Shown: positions 13,962 to 22,021, numbered from the stretch's first letter. The stretch is DNA of 22,021 bases from an uncultured Sutterella sp. (GCA_900754475.1 CAAECY010000161.1:1-22021); one strand, 5' to 3'. Numbers and translations are program-made. Notes: generated by a model not told the origin, from the letters alone.

Positions 13962-15626
13962 ATGGCTCAGTACGTTTTCACCATGAACCGCGTGGGCAAG
14001 ATCGTTCCGCCCAAGCGTCAGATTCTCAAGGACATTTCGCTTTCCTTCTTCCCGGGCGCCAAGATCGGCGTGCTCGGTCTCAACGGCGCCGGCAAGTCGA
14101 CGCTTTTGAAGATCATGGCGGGCGTCGACAAGGACATCGAAGGCGAAGCCATCCCGATGCCCAACATCAAGATCGGCTACCTCCCGCAGGAGCCGCAGCT
14201 TGATCCCGCGCAGACCGTCCGTCAGGCGGTCGAAGAGGGCATGGGCGAAGTGATGCAGGCGCAGGCCAAGCTCGATGCGGTCTACGCCGCGTACGCCGAA
14301 CCCGATGCGGACTTCGACGCGCTCGCCGCCGAACAGGCCCGCCTCGAAGCGATCATCGCCGCCGCCGGTACGAACGCCGAAACGCAGATGGAAATCGCCG
14401 CCGACGCCCTGCGTCTGCCGCCCTGGGATGCCGTGATCGGCAACCTCTCCGGGGGTGAAAAGCGCCGCGTCGCCCTGTGCCGCCTGCTGCTCTCGCGCCC
14501 CGACATGCTGCTGCTCGACGAACCGACGAACCACCTCGACGCCGAATCCGTCGAGTGGCTCGAACAGTTCCTGCACCGCTTCCCGGGCACCGTCGTCGCC
14601 GTCACCCACGACCGCTACTTCCTCGACAACGCGGCCGAATGGATCCTCGAACTCGACCGCGGCGAAGGCATTCCCTGGAAGGGCAACTACTCCTCGTGGC
14701 TCGACCAGAAGGAAAAGCGTCTCGAACTCGAAAAGCGTCAGGAAGACGCCCGCATGAAGGCGATCAAGCACGAACTCGAATGGGTTCGCCAGAATCCCAA
14801 GGGCCGTCAGGCGAAGTCGAAGGCTCGTCTCGCGCGCTTCGAAGAGCTTTCGAGCGTCGAATACCAGCAGCGCAACGAAACGAACGAAATCTTCATTCCC
14901 GTTGCGGAACGCCTCGGCAACAACGTGATCGAGTTCAATCACGTCTCGAAGGGGTTCGGTGACCGTCTCCTCATCGACGATCTCTCGTTCACGATTCCCC
15001 CGGGTGCCATCGTCGGCGTGATCGGTCCGAACGGCGCCGGCAAGTCGACGCTCTTCAAGATGATCACCGGGAAGGAACAGCCCGATTCGGGCGAAATCAA
15101 GATCGGGCCGACGGTGCGTCTCGCCGCCGTCGACCAGATGCGCGATTCGCTCCCGAACGACCAAACCGCGTTCGAAGCGATCTCGGGCGGCAACGACATC
15201 CTGCAGGTCGGCAAGTTCACGATGGCGAGCCGCGCCTACCTCGGCCGCTTCAACTTCAAGGGCGCCGACCAGCAGAAGATCGTGGGCACGCTCTCGGGCG
15301 GCGAACGCGGTCGTCTGCACCTTGCGAAGACCCTTCTTGCGGGCGGCAACGTGCTCCTGCTTGACGAACCGTCGAACGACCTCGACGTCGAAACGCTCCG
15401 CGCGCTCGAAGAAGCGCTCCTCGAGTTCGCGGGCTGCGCGCTCGTCACCTCGCACGACCGCTGGTTCCTCGACCGTATCGCCACCCACATCCTCGCCTTC
15501 GAGGGCGATTCGAAGGTGGTGTTCTTCGACGGCAACTACAACGAGTACGAAGCCGACAAGCGTCGTCGTCTCGGCGACGAAGCCTGCCAGCCGAAGCGTC
15601 TGCGCTTCAAGCCTCTGAAGCACTGA
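13962..15626 (+). CDS. ettA: Energy-dependent translational throttle protein EttA (ABC-F)
   Basis: 554-residue cytoplasmic ABC-F ATPase that binds the ribosomal E site and gates entry into elongation according to energy state. Two ATPase domains: Walker A GLNGAGKST at 39-47 and GPNGAGKST at 355-363; signatures LSGGE at 162-166 and 444-448; Walker B DEPTNHLD at 186-193 and DEPSNDLD at 468-475. The charged linker (P-site tRNA interaction motif) lies at about 245-305, with the EttA-type WVRQNPKGRQAKSKARL at 274-290, which separates it from Uup, YheS and YbiT. Length is almost identical to E. coli EttA (555). GAGGTT lies just before ATG 13962. Monocistronic, closed by a strong terminator. Confidence 0.97.
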   Translation: MAQYVFTMNRVGKIVPPKRQILKDISLSFFPGAKIGVLGLNGAGKSTLLKIMAGVDKDIEGEAIPMPNIKIGYLPQEPQLDPAQTVRQAVEEGMGEVMQAQAKLDAVYAAYAEPDADFDALAAEQARLEAIIAAAGTNAETQMEIAADALRLPPWDAVIGNLSGGEKRRVALCRLLLSRPDMLLLDEPTNHLDAESVEWLEQFLHRFPGTVVAVTHDRYFLDNAAEWILELDRGEGIPWKGNYSSWLDQKEKRLELEKRQEDARMKAIKHELEWVRQNPKGRQAKSKARLARFEELSSVEYQQRNETNEIFIPVAERLGNNVIEFNHVSKGFGDRLLIDDLSFTIPPGAIVGVIGPNGAGKSTLFKMITGKEQPDSGEIKIGPTVRLAAVDQMRDSLPNDQTAFEAISGGNDILQVGKFTMASRAYLGRFNFKGADQQKIVGTLSGGERGRLHLAKTLLAGGNVLLLDEPSNDLDVETLRALEEALLEFAGCALVTSHDRWFLDRIATHILAFEGDSKVVFFDGNYNEYEADKRRRLGDEACQPKRLRFKPLKH

Positions 15627-15646
15627 TCGGCCCGGCCGTAGTCCGA

Positions 15647-15677
15647 CGAGGATTCCCGCGAGGGAATCCTCGTTTTT
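15647..15677 (+). terminator. Terminator of ettA
   Basis: An 11-bp perfect stem CGAGGATTCCC/GGGAATCCTCG with a GCGA tetraloop, followed by TTTTT. Confidence 0.92.
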
Positions 15678-15683
15678 CTTGGG

Positions 15684-15700
15684 GCGTGCCGAAGGCACGC
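15684..15700 (+). repeat. Second hairpin after ettA
   Basis: GCGTGCC-GAA-GGCACGC forms a 7-bp stem 7 bases past the ettA terminator and is followed by a pyrimidine-only run (CTCTTCTCTCCTTCTCCCCC). It may back up termination or lie in the mnmC leader. Confidence 0.45.
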
Positions 15701-15739
15701 CTCTTCTCTCCTTCTCCCCCTCCAACCGCACCGCCCGCC

Positions 15740-17368
15740 ATGACTGCCCCGACGCCCTCCGCTCCGTCCCTTCCCCTGCACGTCGTCGCCTGTGCGTCTT
15801 CACCCGGCGTCGAGGCCTTCGAGCGCGTCTTTGCGCGCGCCGACGAATTCGCCCGAAAAGCGCTCGGCGCGGGACGGCGGGTCGTCCTCTCGGCAGCGGA
15901 CCCGCTCGGGGTTCGCACGGCGGGCGTCCCCGGCGTGACGGTTGAAGAGAGCGGCCCCTCGGGCCTTTCGGTTCGGTTTTGGACGGTGCCCGCCGCACGC
16001 TTTGCGCGCGAGCTCGGTGCGGACGCCGACATTCTCGTCGTCGAAGACGTGCGGGCGCTCGGCGCCGTGCGTCCGATTCTCACGCGCGAGACGCGCGTTT
16101 GCGTGGTGTCGGGTGAGGTGCCTCCGGGGTTTGAGGTTGTCGCCTCCGGGCTCCTCGGAACGACGCGCACGCGTCCCGCCGCAGCGCGCGCGACGGAGTG
16201 CGGAGAGGTCCTCGTGATCGGAGCGGGACTTGCGGGCGCCTTCGCCGCGGCGGCGCTCGCGGATCGCGGCTGGCACCCGATCGTGGTCGACGCGGGGCGC
16301 GCGCCCGCTTCTGAAGCCTCGGCGCTTTATGCGGGGCTCTTTCATCCGCACTGGCAGGCGTCCGATTCGCCCGTCTTTCAATTGACGCGCGCGGGGTGCC
16401 GCGCCATGGCGGCCTTGCGTTCGCGTGTTCCCGAGGCGTTCGTCGACTGCGGCGTCCTCGACGTCGCAAGCGACGAGGACGAATGGGCGCACTGGTGCGA
16501 AGCCGTTCGGCAGGGCGTTCCTTTCCCCATGCCCGAGCGCGAGGCGCGCTTGGTCGGGCGCGACGAAGCCGCGGCGCTCTGCGGCCTAACCGTCTCGCGC
16601 GGCGGCTGGTGGTTCCCGGGCTCTGGGATCGTGCATCCGTCGCTCTTGGCGCGGCGGCTCCTCGAGCTCTCGGGCGCGTCCGTCCTCGTTCATACGCCCG
16701 TGCGTCTTCGACGCGACGCCGCGAGCGGCCTTTGGGAGGCGGTCGGGGCCGGGGGGAGCGTGATGGCGCGCGCCCGACACGCGGTGGTTGCGGCGGCGGG
16801 CGCCTCGCCCGAAGTCTTCGGGATGAAGCGCGAAGATTACGGCCTCACGCGGCTGTACGGACGTATTTCGCTTCTGCGCGACACGGATCTGCCGACTCTG
16901 AAAACGGCGCTCACCGGCGCGGGCTACGTGGTGCGTCTCGCGGAGGGTTTCACGGCGGCGGGAGCCACGTACGAGCCCGACGGACCGAACCTCTCGGCGC
17001 AGGAAGCGCACGCGCACAATCTGGAAGTCTTCGAGCGGCTGCTCGACGAGCGCCCCGAACTCCTTGTCGGCGGCTTTTACGAAGGGGAGCGCGCGGTGCC
17101 GCTTGACCGGATGCCGGTGGTCGGGCGGTTGCTTGCGCGCGAGGAACTGGATAAGCGCGTCTTTCGGGGGCGTCCCGCTCCCGAAGAACTTCCCGTCGAG
17201 CCCGGGCTCTGGGGCCTCTTCGGGCTGGGGTCGCGCGGGCTCAGTTGGGGGTGGCTCTGCGCGGAAGTGTTGGCGGATGCGATGACGGGCCTGCCGCCCC
17301 GCATCCCGGCGTCGCTCGCGGCGGCGCTTCATCCGGCGCGCTTTGCGGCGCGCCGGGCGGGCGGCTGA
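15740..17368 (+). CDS. mnmC: MnmC-type FAD-dependent tRNA cmnm5U34 oxidoreductase with divergent N-terminal region
   Basis: 542 residues. Residues about 155-542 form the FAD oxidoreductase half of MnmC, which converts cmnm5(s2)U34 to nm5(s2)U34 in tRNAs: the dinucleotide fold is VIGAGLAGAFAAAALADRGW (159-178), AGLFHPHWQASDS follows at 198-210, and the C-terminal GLGSRGLSWGWLCAEVLA is typical of the family. The first 150 residues occupy the place of the SAM-dependent methyltransferase half (about 250 residues in E. coli) but show no SAM-binding motif, so the final methylation is probably done elsewhere or not at all. I chose ATG 15740 (MTAPTPSAPS); a GTG at 15686 would add 18 residues but lies inside the second hairpin after ettA. 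No Shine-Dalgarno is seen. Confidence 0.85.
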   Translation: MTAPTPSAPSLPLHVVACASSPGVEAFERVFARADEFARKALGAGRRVVLSAADPLGVRTAGVPGVTVEESGPSGLSVRFWTVPAARFARELGADADILVVEDVRALGAVRPILTRETRVCVVSGEVPPGFEVVASGLLGTTRTRPAAARATECGEVLVIGAGLAGAFAAAALADRGWHPIVVDAGRAPASEASALYAGLFHPHWQASDSPVFQLTRAGCRAMAALRSRVPEAFVDCGVLDVASDEDEWAHWCEAVRQGVPFPMPEREARLVGRDEAAALCGLTVSRGGWWFPGSGIVHPSLLARRLLELSGASVLVHTPVRLRRDAASGLWEAVGAGGSVMARARHAVVAAAGASPEVFGMKREDYGLTRLYGRISLLRDTDLPTLKTALTGAGYVVRLAEGFTAAGATYEPDGPNLSAQEAHAHNLEVFERLLDERPELLVGGFYEGERAVPLDRMPVVGRLLAREELDKRVFRGRPAPEELPVEPGLWGLFGLGSRGLSWGWLCAEVLADAMTGLPPRIPASLAAALHPARFAARRAGG

Positions 17369-17372
17369 CGGC

Positions 17373-18056
<684 letters not shown>

Positions 18057-18079
18057 ATCGGGACCTCTGATGAGTGGTG

Positions 18080-18132
18080 CGGGGCGACGCCCCGTCAGTG
18101 GAAATTGCCGTCATCATACTCGAAACGTTCGA
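18080..18132 (-). promoter_or_regulatory. Promoter and leader elements of the YecA-like gene
   Basis: TATGAT on the minus strand (18113-18118) is a good -10. An inverted repeat TCGAA-ACG-TTCGA (18120-18132) lies directly upstream in the -35/-10 spacer, a typical operator position. In the leader, CGGGGCG-A-CGCCCCG (18080-18094) is a perfect 15-base palindrome. No clear -35 is visible. Confidence 0.4.
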
Positions 18133-18185
18133 ATTTCTTACCGTTTGGTGACTTCGTCGGACGGGTCGCGCGGGCGCCGATCCCG

Positions 18186-18191
18186 CATAAT
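18186..18191 (+). promoter_or_regulatory. -10 candidate for uppP
   Basis: CATAAT 67 bases before the uppP GTG start; the -35 region is poor. Confidence 0.35.
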
Positions 18192-18258
18192 GTGCGTTTC
18201 GGTCGCTCGGTCGAGCGCACCGTTCCGGACAACGCAACCAACGAAGGACCGCTCCAAA

Positions 18259-19101
18259 GTGGATTGGGTTTATCTCTTTCAGGCCGTCGTGCTCGGCATC
18301 GTCGAAGGCCTTACGGAATTTCTTCCGGTGAGCTCCACCGGGCATCTCATCATCGCCTCGGAACTCACGGGCTTTTCCGGCACCCAAGGGGCCGGCACGT
18401 TCGTGGTCGGCATTCAAGCGGGTGCGATCCTTGCGGTCTGCTGGTACTACCGCGCCCGCATTCTCTCCATCCTGAAGGGACTCTTCTCGAATCCCGTCGA
18501 GCAGCGGTTGGCCGCCAACACCGTCATCGCCTTCCTGCCCGCTGCGGTGATCGGCGTTCTGGTGGGCGGCCTCATCAAGGCGTACCTCTTCAATGCGATC
18601 ACGGTGGCGACGGCCCTGGTGGCGGGCGGGGTGCTCATCCTCTGGCTCGAATCGCACTTCGAGAAGCGGGGCATTCGCCCGCGCGTCGCGACCATGGACG
18701 ACATGACCTGGAAGGACGCCCTCAAGGTGGGCTTCATGCAGTGTCTGGCGATGATTCCGGGGACGAGCCGTTCGGGGGCGACGATCATCGGCGGGCTCGT
18801 TCTGGGGCTCTCGCGCCGCGCCGCCACCGAGTTTTCGTTCTTCCTTTCCATCCCGACCATTTTCGGGGCGACGGCGTACGACCTCTGGAAGGCCCGCAAC
18901 GACCTCGGGCTCGAAAACCTCGAAGGGTTCGGGGTCGGCTTCGTCGTTTCCTTTTTCAGCGCGTTGCTTGTCGTCCATTGGTTGCTGCGCTACGTGTCGG
19001 GACACGACTTCCGCGCTTTCGGCTGGTACCGCATCGTCTTCGGTTGCGTGATCCTCGCCACGGCGCTCTTCGGTTGGGTCGACTGGAGCGCGGGTCTCTG
19101 A
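18259..19101 (+). CDS. uppP: Undecaprenyl-diphosphate phosphatase UppP (BacA)
   Basis: 280-residue polytopic inner-membrane enzyme that removes a phosphate from undecaprenyl diphosphate, recycling the lipid carrier of peptidoglycan and O-antigen synthesis; extra copies give bacitracin tolerance. The two family motifs are present: EGLTEFLPVSSTGH at 16-29 with E16 and E20, and PGTSRSG at 167-173 with R171. Hydrophobic segments fill most of the rest. The start is GTG 18259: it gives the usual DWVYLFQAVVLGIVEG N-terminus and has AAGGA at 18244-18248; the region upstream in this frame is the antisense of the YecA-like gene. It is transcribed divergently from that gene and ends in a terminator shared with trmB. 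Confidence 0.96.
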   Translation: MDWVYLFQAVVLGIVEGLTEFLPVSSTGHLIIASELTGFSGTQGAGTFVVGIQAGAILAVCWYYRARILSILKGLFSNPVEQRLAANTVIAFLPAAVIGVLVGGLIKAYLFNAITVATALVAGGVLILWLESHFEKRGIRPRVATMDDMTWKDALKVGFMQCLAMIPGTSRSGATIIGGLVLGLSRRAATEFSFFLSIPTIFGATAYDLWKARNDLGLENLEGFGVGFVVSFFSALLVVHWLLRYVSGHDFRAFGWYRIVFGCVILATALFGWVDWSAGL

Positions 19102-19123
19102 CGGGGCTTCAACGTACTCCGGG

Positions 19124-19146
19124 GACGGGGTGCTCGGCGCCCCGTC
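19124..19146. terminator. Hairpin after uppP
   Basis: GACGGGG (19124-19130) pairs with CCCCGTC (19140-19146) around a 9-base loop. An A9 run follows, giving a T9 tract upstream of the hairpin on the minus strand; on the plus strand there is no T-tract, so it is probably secondary to the next hairpin. Confidence 0.5.
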
Positions 19147-19147
19147 G

Positions 19148-19189
19148 AAAAAAAAACGCAACGCGTCGCGAGACGGGTTGCGTTTTTTT
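19148..19189. terminator. Bidirectional terminator between uppP and trmB
   Basis: ACGCAAC (19156-19162) pairs with GTTGCGT (19177-19183), with an inner CGTC-GCGA-GACG stem-loop. It is flanked by A9 on the left and T7 on the right, so it serves both convergent genes. Confidence 0.9.
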
Positions 19190-19207
19190 ATTTCAGGGCC
19201 GCGGGGC

Positions 19208-19930
19208 TCAGTTCTTGATGTAGACGAGATCCCAAATGCCGTGGCCGAGGCGTTCGCCGCGCGCCTGGAACTTCGTGCGCGGACGCTCGCAGAGGGGATT
19301 GCCCATGACCGGGCTGAAGCCTTCGCCGTAGAGGTTCTTCAAGGCCGGTTCGGCCTGGAGAACTTCGTACATCTGCTCGGCGTAATTTTCCCAGTCGGTC
19401 GCGCAGTGCAGGTAGCCGCCCGTGCGGATGTGCTTGCAGAGGTTGCCGATGAAGGGCTGGGCGACGAGACGACGCTTGTGGTGGCGGGCCTTGCGCCAGG
19501 GGTCCGGGAAGTAGATGTGCACGCCCGCGAGAACGCCTTCGGGGATCATGTCGCGCAGCACCTCGACGGCGTCGTGACGCACGATCTTCACGTTCGTGAG
19601 CTGCATTTCGTCGAGGCGCTTGGCGAGGGCGCCGACGCCCGCGGCAAACACTTCGCAGCCGAGGAAGTTGATTTCGGGGTGCGCCTGAGCGATCGCGGAG
19701 GTGGTTTCGCCCATGCCGCAGCCGATTTCAAAAACGGTCGGGGCTTCGCGGCCGAAGAGCGCTGCGAGGTCGAGCTGCTCGGGCGCATAGGGCACTTCGT
19801 AGCGGGGGAGCGTTTCCTCGAGCGCCCGTTTCTGGGCGGCGGAAATGTGCCCGCGTCGCATCACGAAGCTGCGGATGTGGTGACGCTTCAGTTCTTCAAG
19901 CGCTTCGGGCGAGAGTTCGGTCTTTTCCAT
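19208..19930 (-). CDS. trmB: tRNA (guanine-N7-)-methyltransferase TrmB
   Basis: 240-residue SAM-dependent enzyme that makes m7G46 in the variable loop of tRNAs. SAM-binding FEIGCGMGE is at 67-75, the family motif PDPWRKARHHKRR at 142-154, and the C-terminal RPRTKFQARG near 217-226, which normally reads RPxTKFExRG and here has Gln for Glu. R19-S-F-V-M-R-R-G-H-I at 20-29 is the usual N-terminal motif. I start at ATG 19928-19930 (MEKTELSPEA) because the residues encoded upstream are not protein-like and the promoter candidate lies there. No Shine-Dalgarno. Transcribed alone after the metNI terminator. Confidence 0.97.
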   Translation of the reverse strand: MEKTELSPEALEELKRHHIRSFVMRRGHISAAQKRALEETLPRYEVPYAPEQLDLAALFGREAPTVFEIGCGMGETTSAIAQAHPEINFLGCEVFAAGVGALAKRLDEMQLTNVKIVRHDAVEVLRDMIPEGVLAGVHIYFPDPWRKARHHKRRLVAQPFIGNLCKHIRTGGYLHCATDWENYAEQMYEVLQAEPALKNLYGEGFSPVMGNPLCERPRTKFQARGERLGHGIWDLVYIKN

Positions 19931-19973
19931 ACAAAACAGGGGCGCGTGGAAGGTGAAAAAACGAAAGTGCGGG

Positions 19974-19983
19974 ATTGTAGCAA
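19974..19983 (-). promoter_or_regulatory. Extended -10 promoter candidate for trmB
   Basis: TTGCTACAAT on the minus strand combines TGn with TACAAT, 44 bases before the ATG, which leaves a leader of about 37 bases without a ribosome site. Confidence 0.5.
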
Positions 19984-20028
19984 AGCGCCTCGACGGGGGT
20001 GCCCGGGGAAAGCGAAAAAGAACCCGCA

Positions 20029-20062
20029 TGAAAACAAAGCGCGAGGGTCGAAACCCTCGCGC
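20029..20062 (-). terminator. Terminator of metNI
   Basis: A 10-bp perfect stem GCGCGAGGGT/ACCCTCGCGC with a 4-base loop (20039-20062), followed on the minus strand by TTTGTTTTC. Confidence 0.85.
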
Positions 20063-20083
20063 CGCAGGTCCGGTCGTGTCCGG

Positions 20084-20737
20084 TTACTTGTGCGTCAGTC
20101 GTCGGACCAGATGGTCGCCGAAGGACTGGAGGCCCTGAACGAGCAGGATGAGGATCAGCACCACGGTCCACATCACTTCGGGATTGAAGCGCTGGTAGCC
20201 GTAACGGATCCCGAGGTCGCCGAGGCCGCCGCCGCCCACGGCACCCGCCATGGCGGAGTAGCCGATCAGGCTGATCACCGAAATCGTGAGGCCGGCGACG
20301 ATGCCGGGCTTGGCTTCGGGCAGAAGCACCTTGGTGATGATCTGCATGTTGGTCGCGCCCATCGACTGCGCGGCTTCGACGAGCCCCTTGTCGACTTCGC
20401 GCAGACTCGTTTCGACGATGCGCGCGATGAAGGGCGCCACCGAGAGCGTGAGCGGCACGATGGCGGCGGCCGTCCCGATCGAGGTGCCGACGATCAGTCG
20501 CGTGAAGGGAATGATCGCCACAAGGAGAATGATGAAGGGGACCGAACGCAACGCGTTGATGATCGTGCCGAGAACGACGTTCAAAACGGGCATCGGCAGG
20601 AACGACTTCTTGTCCGTCACGAAGAGGAGGATGCCGAGCGGAATGCCGAGAATCGCGCCGATGCCGCCCGAGACGAGCACCATGAGCAGGGTCTCAAGGA
20701 GCGAGTCGAAGATGAGTTGCATGAGGTTACTGGACAT
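20084..20737 (-). CDS. metI: D/L-methionine ABC transporter permease MetI
   Basis: 217-residue inner-membrane permease, the same length as E. coli MetI. Five or so hydrophobic segments are visible, with SVPFIILLVAIIPFTRLIVGTS at the family-typical place and the EAA coupling loop VEAAQSMGATNMQIITKVLLPEA near 137-160, which docks on MetN. Its ATG (20735-20737) lies inside the end of metN, an 11-base overlap, so the two are translationally coupled; GGAGG sits 9 bases upstream. MetI and MetN make the importer for methionine and its derivatives, with the binding protein MetQ supplying substrate; metQ is not within the window. Confidence 0.97.
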   Translation of the reverse strand: MSSNLMQLIFDSLLETLLMVLVSGGIGAILGIPLGILLFVTDKKSFLPMPVLNVVLGTIINALRSVPFIILLVAIIPFTRLIVGTSIGTAAAIVPLTLSVAPFIARIVETSLREVDKGLVEAAQSMGATNMQIITKVLLPEAKPGIVAGLTISVISLIGYSAMAGAVGGGGLGDLGIRYGYQRFNPEVMWTVVLILILLVQGLQSFGDHLVRRLTHK

Positions 20738-21776
20738 CGGAAATTTCCTCCACGATAACGCCGCTTTCGCGGATGAAGTCGACGGCCTGACGGAAGACGT
20801 CGCGGGGCGCTTCGACCATCAGGGTGAGGGTGCCGAGCGTGGAGCCCTGGATGTCGTCGACCGTGCCTCGAAGAATGTTGAAGTCGATCCCGAAACGGCG
20901 GGACACTTCGGAAATCACCGGACGGGTCACGTCGCCGCCGAGGAAGCTCAGGCGCAGCAGGTGCACCGCTTCGGGGTCGCCCTTGAGGGCGCGCGCCGTC
21001 TTGAGGCGGTCGATGATGGAGTCGGGCAGATCGCGCGCCATGACGTTGCCGATCAGAGCCTTGGTCGTTTCGTGACGGGGACGGCAGAAGACGTCGACGA
21101 CGTTGCCGGACTCGACGATTTCGCCGCGGTTCATGACGACGACGCGATCGCAAATCTGCTTCACGACGTTCATCTCGTGCGTGATCATCACGATCGTGAG
21201 GCCGAGACGCTGGTTGATGCGCTTCAGAAGCGCGAGCGTGGCCGTGGTCGTTTCGGGGTCGAGGGCCGAGGTGGCTTCGTCCGAAAGCAGAACCTTCGGG
21301 TCGTTCGTGAGGGCGCGCGCGATGCCGACGCGCTGCTTCTGGCCGCCCGAGAGCTGCGAGGGGAATTTGTGCGCGTGTTCGGTGAGGCCCACGAGTTCGA
21401 GCAGGGGCTCGACCTTCTCGCGGATGACGTTCTTGGGCGTGCCGACGAGTTCGAGCGGCAGCGCCACGTTGTCGTACACCGTGCGGGAGCTCAGCAGGTT
21501 GAAGTGCTGGAAAATCATCCCGATCGAGCGGCGCACTTCGCGCAGTTCGGCGTCGGAGAGATCGTTGAGCACGCGGCCGTCGACTTCGACCGTGCCCGAG
21601 GTGGGACGGTTGAGAAGGTTGATGCAGCGCACGAGCGTGCTTTTCCCGGCGCCCGAGCGACCGATGATGCCGAAGATTTCTCCGGCTTTGATGTCGATCG
21701 AGACGTCCTTCAGGGCGTCGAAGACTTCACCCTCGGGAGTGCGATACGTTTGAGTGATGTTTTGAAGCTTGATCAT
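20727..21776 (-). CDS. metN: Methionine import ATP-binding protein MetN
   Basis: 349-residue ATPase of the methionine ABC importer. Walker A is GRSGAGKS at 39-46, the Q-loop FQHFNLL near 89-95, the signature LSGGQ at 142-146, Walker B ends in D166-E167, and the switch His is in ITHEMN near 200. Residues about 265-345 form the C2/NIL domain that binds methionine and inhibits transport when the internal pool is high, as in E. coli MetN. I start at ATG 21774-21776 (MIKLQNITQT); upstream codons in frame are not protein-like. No Shine-Dalgarno is seen; a GC hairpin lies 20-35 bases before the start. I see no SAM riboswitch-like fold in the short leader. Confidence 0.97.
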   Translation of the reverse strand: MIKLQNITQTYRTPEGEVFDALKDVSIDIKAGEIFGIIGRSGAGKSTLVRCINLLNRPTSGTVEVDGRVLNDLSDAELREVRRSIGMIFQHFNLLSSRTVYDNVALPLELVGTPKNVIREKVEPLLELVGLTEHAHKFPSQLSGGQKQRVGIARALTNDPKVLLSDEATSALDPETTTATLALLKRINQRLGLTIVMITHEMNVVKQICDRVVVMNRGEIVESGNVVDVFCRPRHETTKALIGNVMARDLPDSIIDRLKTARALKGDPEAVHLLRLSFLGGDVTRPVISEVSRRFGIDFNILRGTVDDIQGSTLGTLTLMVEAPRDVFRQAVDFIRESGVIVEEISDVQ

Positions 21777-21795
21777 GGCGTGGGGGCGTTCGCGA

Positions 21796-21811
21796 GGCGG
21801 CGCGAGCCGCC
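21796..21811 (-). repeat. metN leader hairpin
   Basis: GGCGGC (21796-21801) and GCCGCC (21806-21811) form a 6-bp GC stem with a tetraloop, 20-35 bases before the metN ATG. Confidence 0.45.
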
Positions 21812-21888
21812 CGAAGACCGGTGTTCGATGTTGTGAAGGCACAGTCTATCGGGTTTGACGCGGGGGCCGAGCAGCGAAAGCGCCTCTT

Positions 21889-21914
21889 GTTGCGGTATTA
21901 CCGTTGCAGGCAAC
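21889..21914. promoter_or_regulatory. Nested inverted repeats between metN and tRNA-Lys
   Basis: CGGTA-T-TACCG (21893-21903) is a perfect 11-base palindrome, overlapped by GTTGC-AG-GCAAC (21903-21914); GTTGC also occurs at 21889-21893. The group lies 113-138 bases upstream of metN, where an operator or promoter could be. On the minus strand GATAGACT (21843-21850) is a poor -10 candidate downstream of it. Confidence 0.35.
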
Positions 21915-21950
21915 AAAAAACCCGTCGATCAAGCGGATCGACGGGTTTTT
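21915..21950. terminator. Terminator of the tRNA-Lys gene
   Basis: CCCGTCGATC (21921-21930) pairs with GATCGACGGG (21936-21945), a 10-bp stem with a 5-base loop, flanked by A6 and T5. On the minus strand it begins 12 bases after the tRNA 3' end. Confidence 0.9.
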
Positions 21951-21956
21951 ATCAAT

Positions 21957-22021
21957 TGGTGGGAACGCAGGGATTCGAACCCTGGACCGACGGATTAAGA
22001 GTCCGCTGCTCTACCAGCTGA
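21957..22021 (-). tRNA. tRNA-Lys (anticodon CUU), 3' part
   Basis: Read on the minus strand, the visible 65 bases run from about position 12 of a tRNA to an encoded CCA (TGG at 21957-21959). The D-loop TCAGCTGGTAGAGC, anticodon stem-loop with loop CTCTTAA (anticodon CTT, codon AAG), T-arm with GGTTCGAATCC and acceptor GCGTTCCCA are all present. The 5' 11 or so bases lie beyond the right edge. The U33 and A37-A38 context matches other bacterial tRNA-Lys genes. Confidence 0.95.

Overview
The window is a gene-dense, GC-rich (roughly 60% by eye) bacterial chromosome segment. It holds 17 convincing protein genes and the 3' part of a tRNA-Lys gene, all of core or house-keeping type. Single-copy families, gene lengths, gene content (Betaproteobacteria-style SulP, YumC-type ferredoxin-NADP reductase, split MnmC-like oxidoreductase, MetNI) and GC content suggest a member of Burkholderiales, most likely Sutterellaceae-like; this is inference from remembered protein families, not from a search.

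Layout. 1-4046 (minus strand): a SulP anion transporter preceded by methionyl-tRNA synthetase. 4269-5357 (plus): ApbC/Mrp Fe-S carrier. 5435-8219 (minus): ferredoxin-NADP reductase, then a BepA-like periplasmic M48 metalloprotease. 8362-8850 (plus): MoaC of molybdopterin synthesis. 8932-10774 (minus): an orphan LuxR-type response regulator and a tandem universal stress protein. 11086-15626 (plus): TcdA, a single-domain universal stress protein, a small conserved-looking protein of unknown function, a RIO/LPS-kinase-like protein and the translation factor EttA. 15740-17368 (plus): an MnmC-type FAD oxidoreductase with a divergent N-terminal part. 17373-18056 (minus): a YecA/UPF0149 protein with a SEC-C tail. 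18259-19101 (plus): UppP. 19208-21776 (minus): TrmB, then the MetI and MetN methionine importer genes. The minus-strand tRNA-Lys(CUU) runs off the right end.

A theme is tRNA and translation: MetG charges tRNA-Met, TcdA modifies t6A37, MnmC works on U34 of tRNAs including tRNA-Lys, TrmB makes m7G46, EttA gates the ribosome, and a tRNA-Lys gene is present. These genes are separate transcription units, not one operon. Nearly every unit is closed by a clear hairpin terminator, several of them bidirectional, so most genes appear to be transcribed alone; metN-metI is the only clearly coupled pair.

No mobile element, CRISPR array, rRNA, prophage or defence locus is visible. I do not see a convincing new multi-gene system. 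The points most worth a second look are the degenerate N-terminal domain of the MnmC-like protein, an orphan response regulator whose receiver lacks the usual acidic pair, a promoter/hairpin overlap between metG and the SulP gene, an unassigned small protein with a structured leader, and a 15-codon proline-rich ORF with an ideal Shine-Dalgarno at the left edge.
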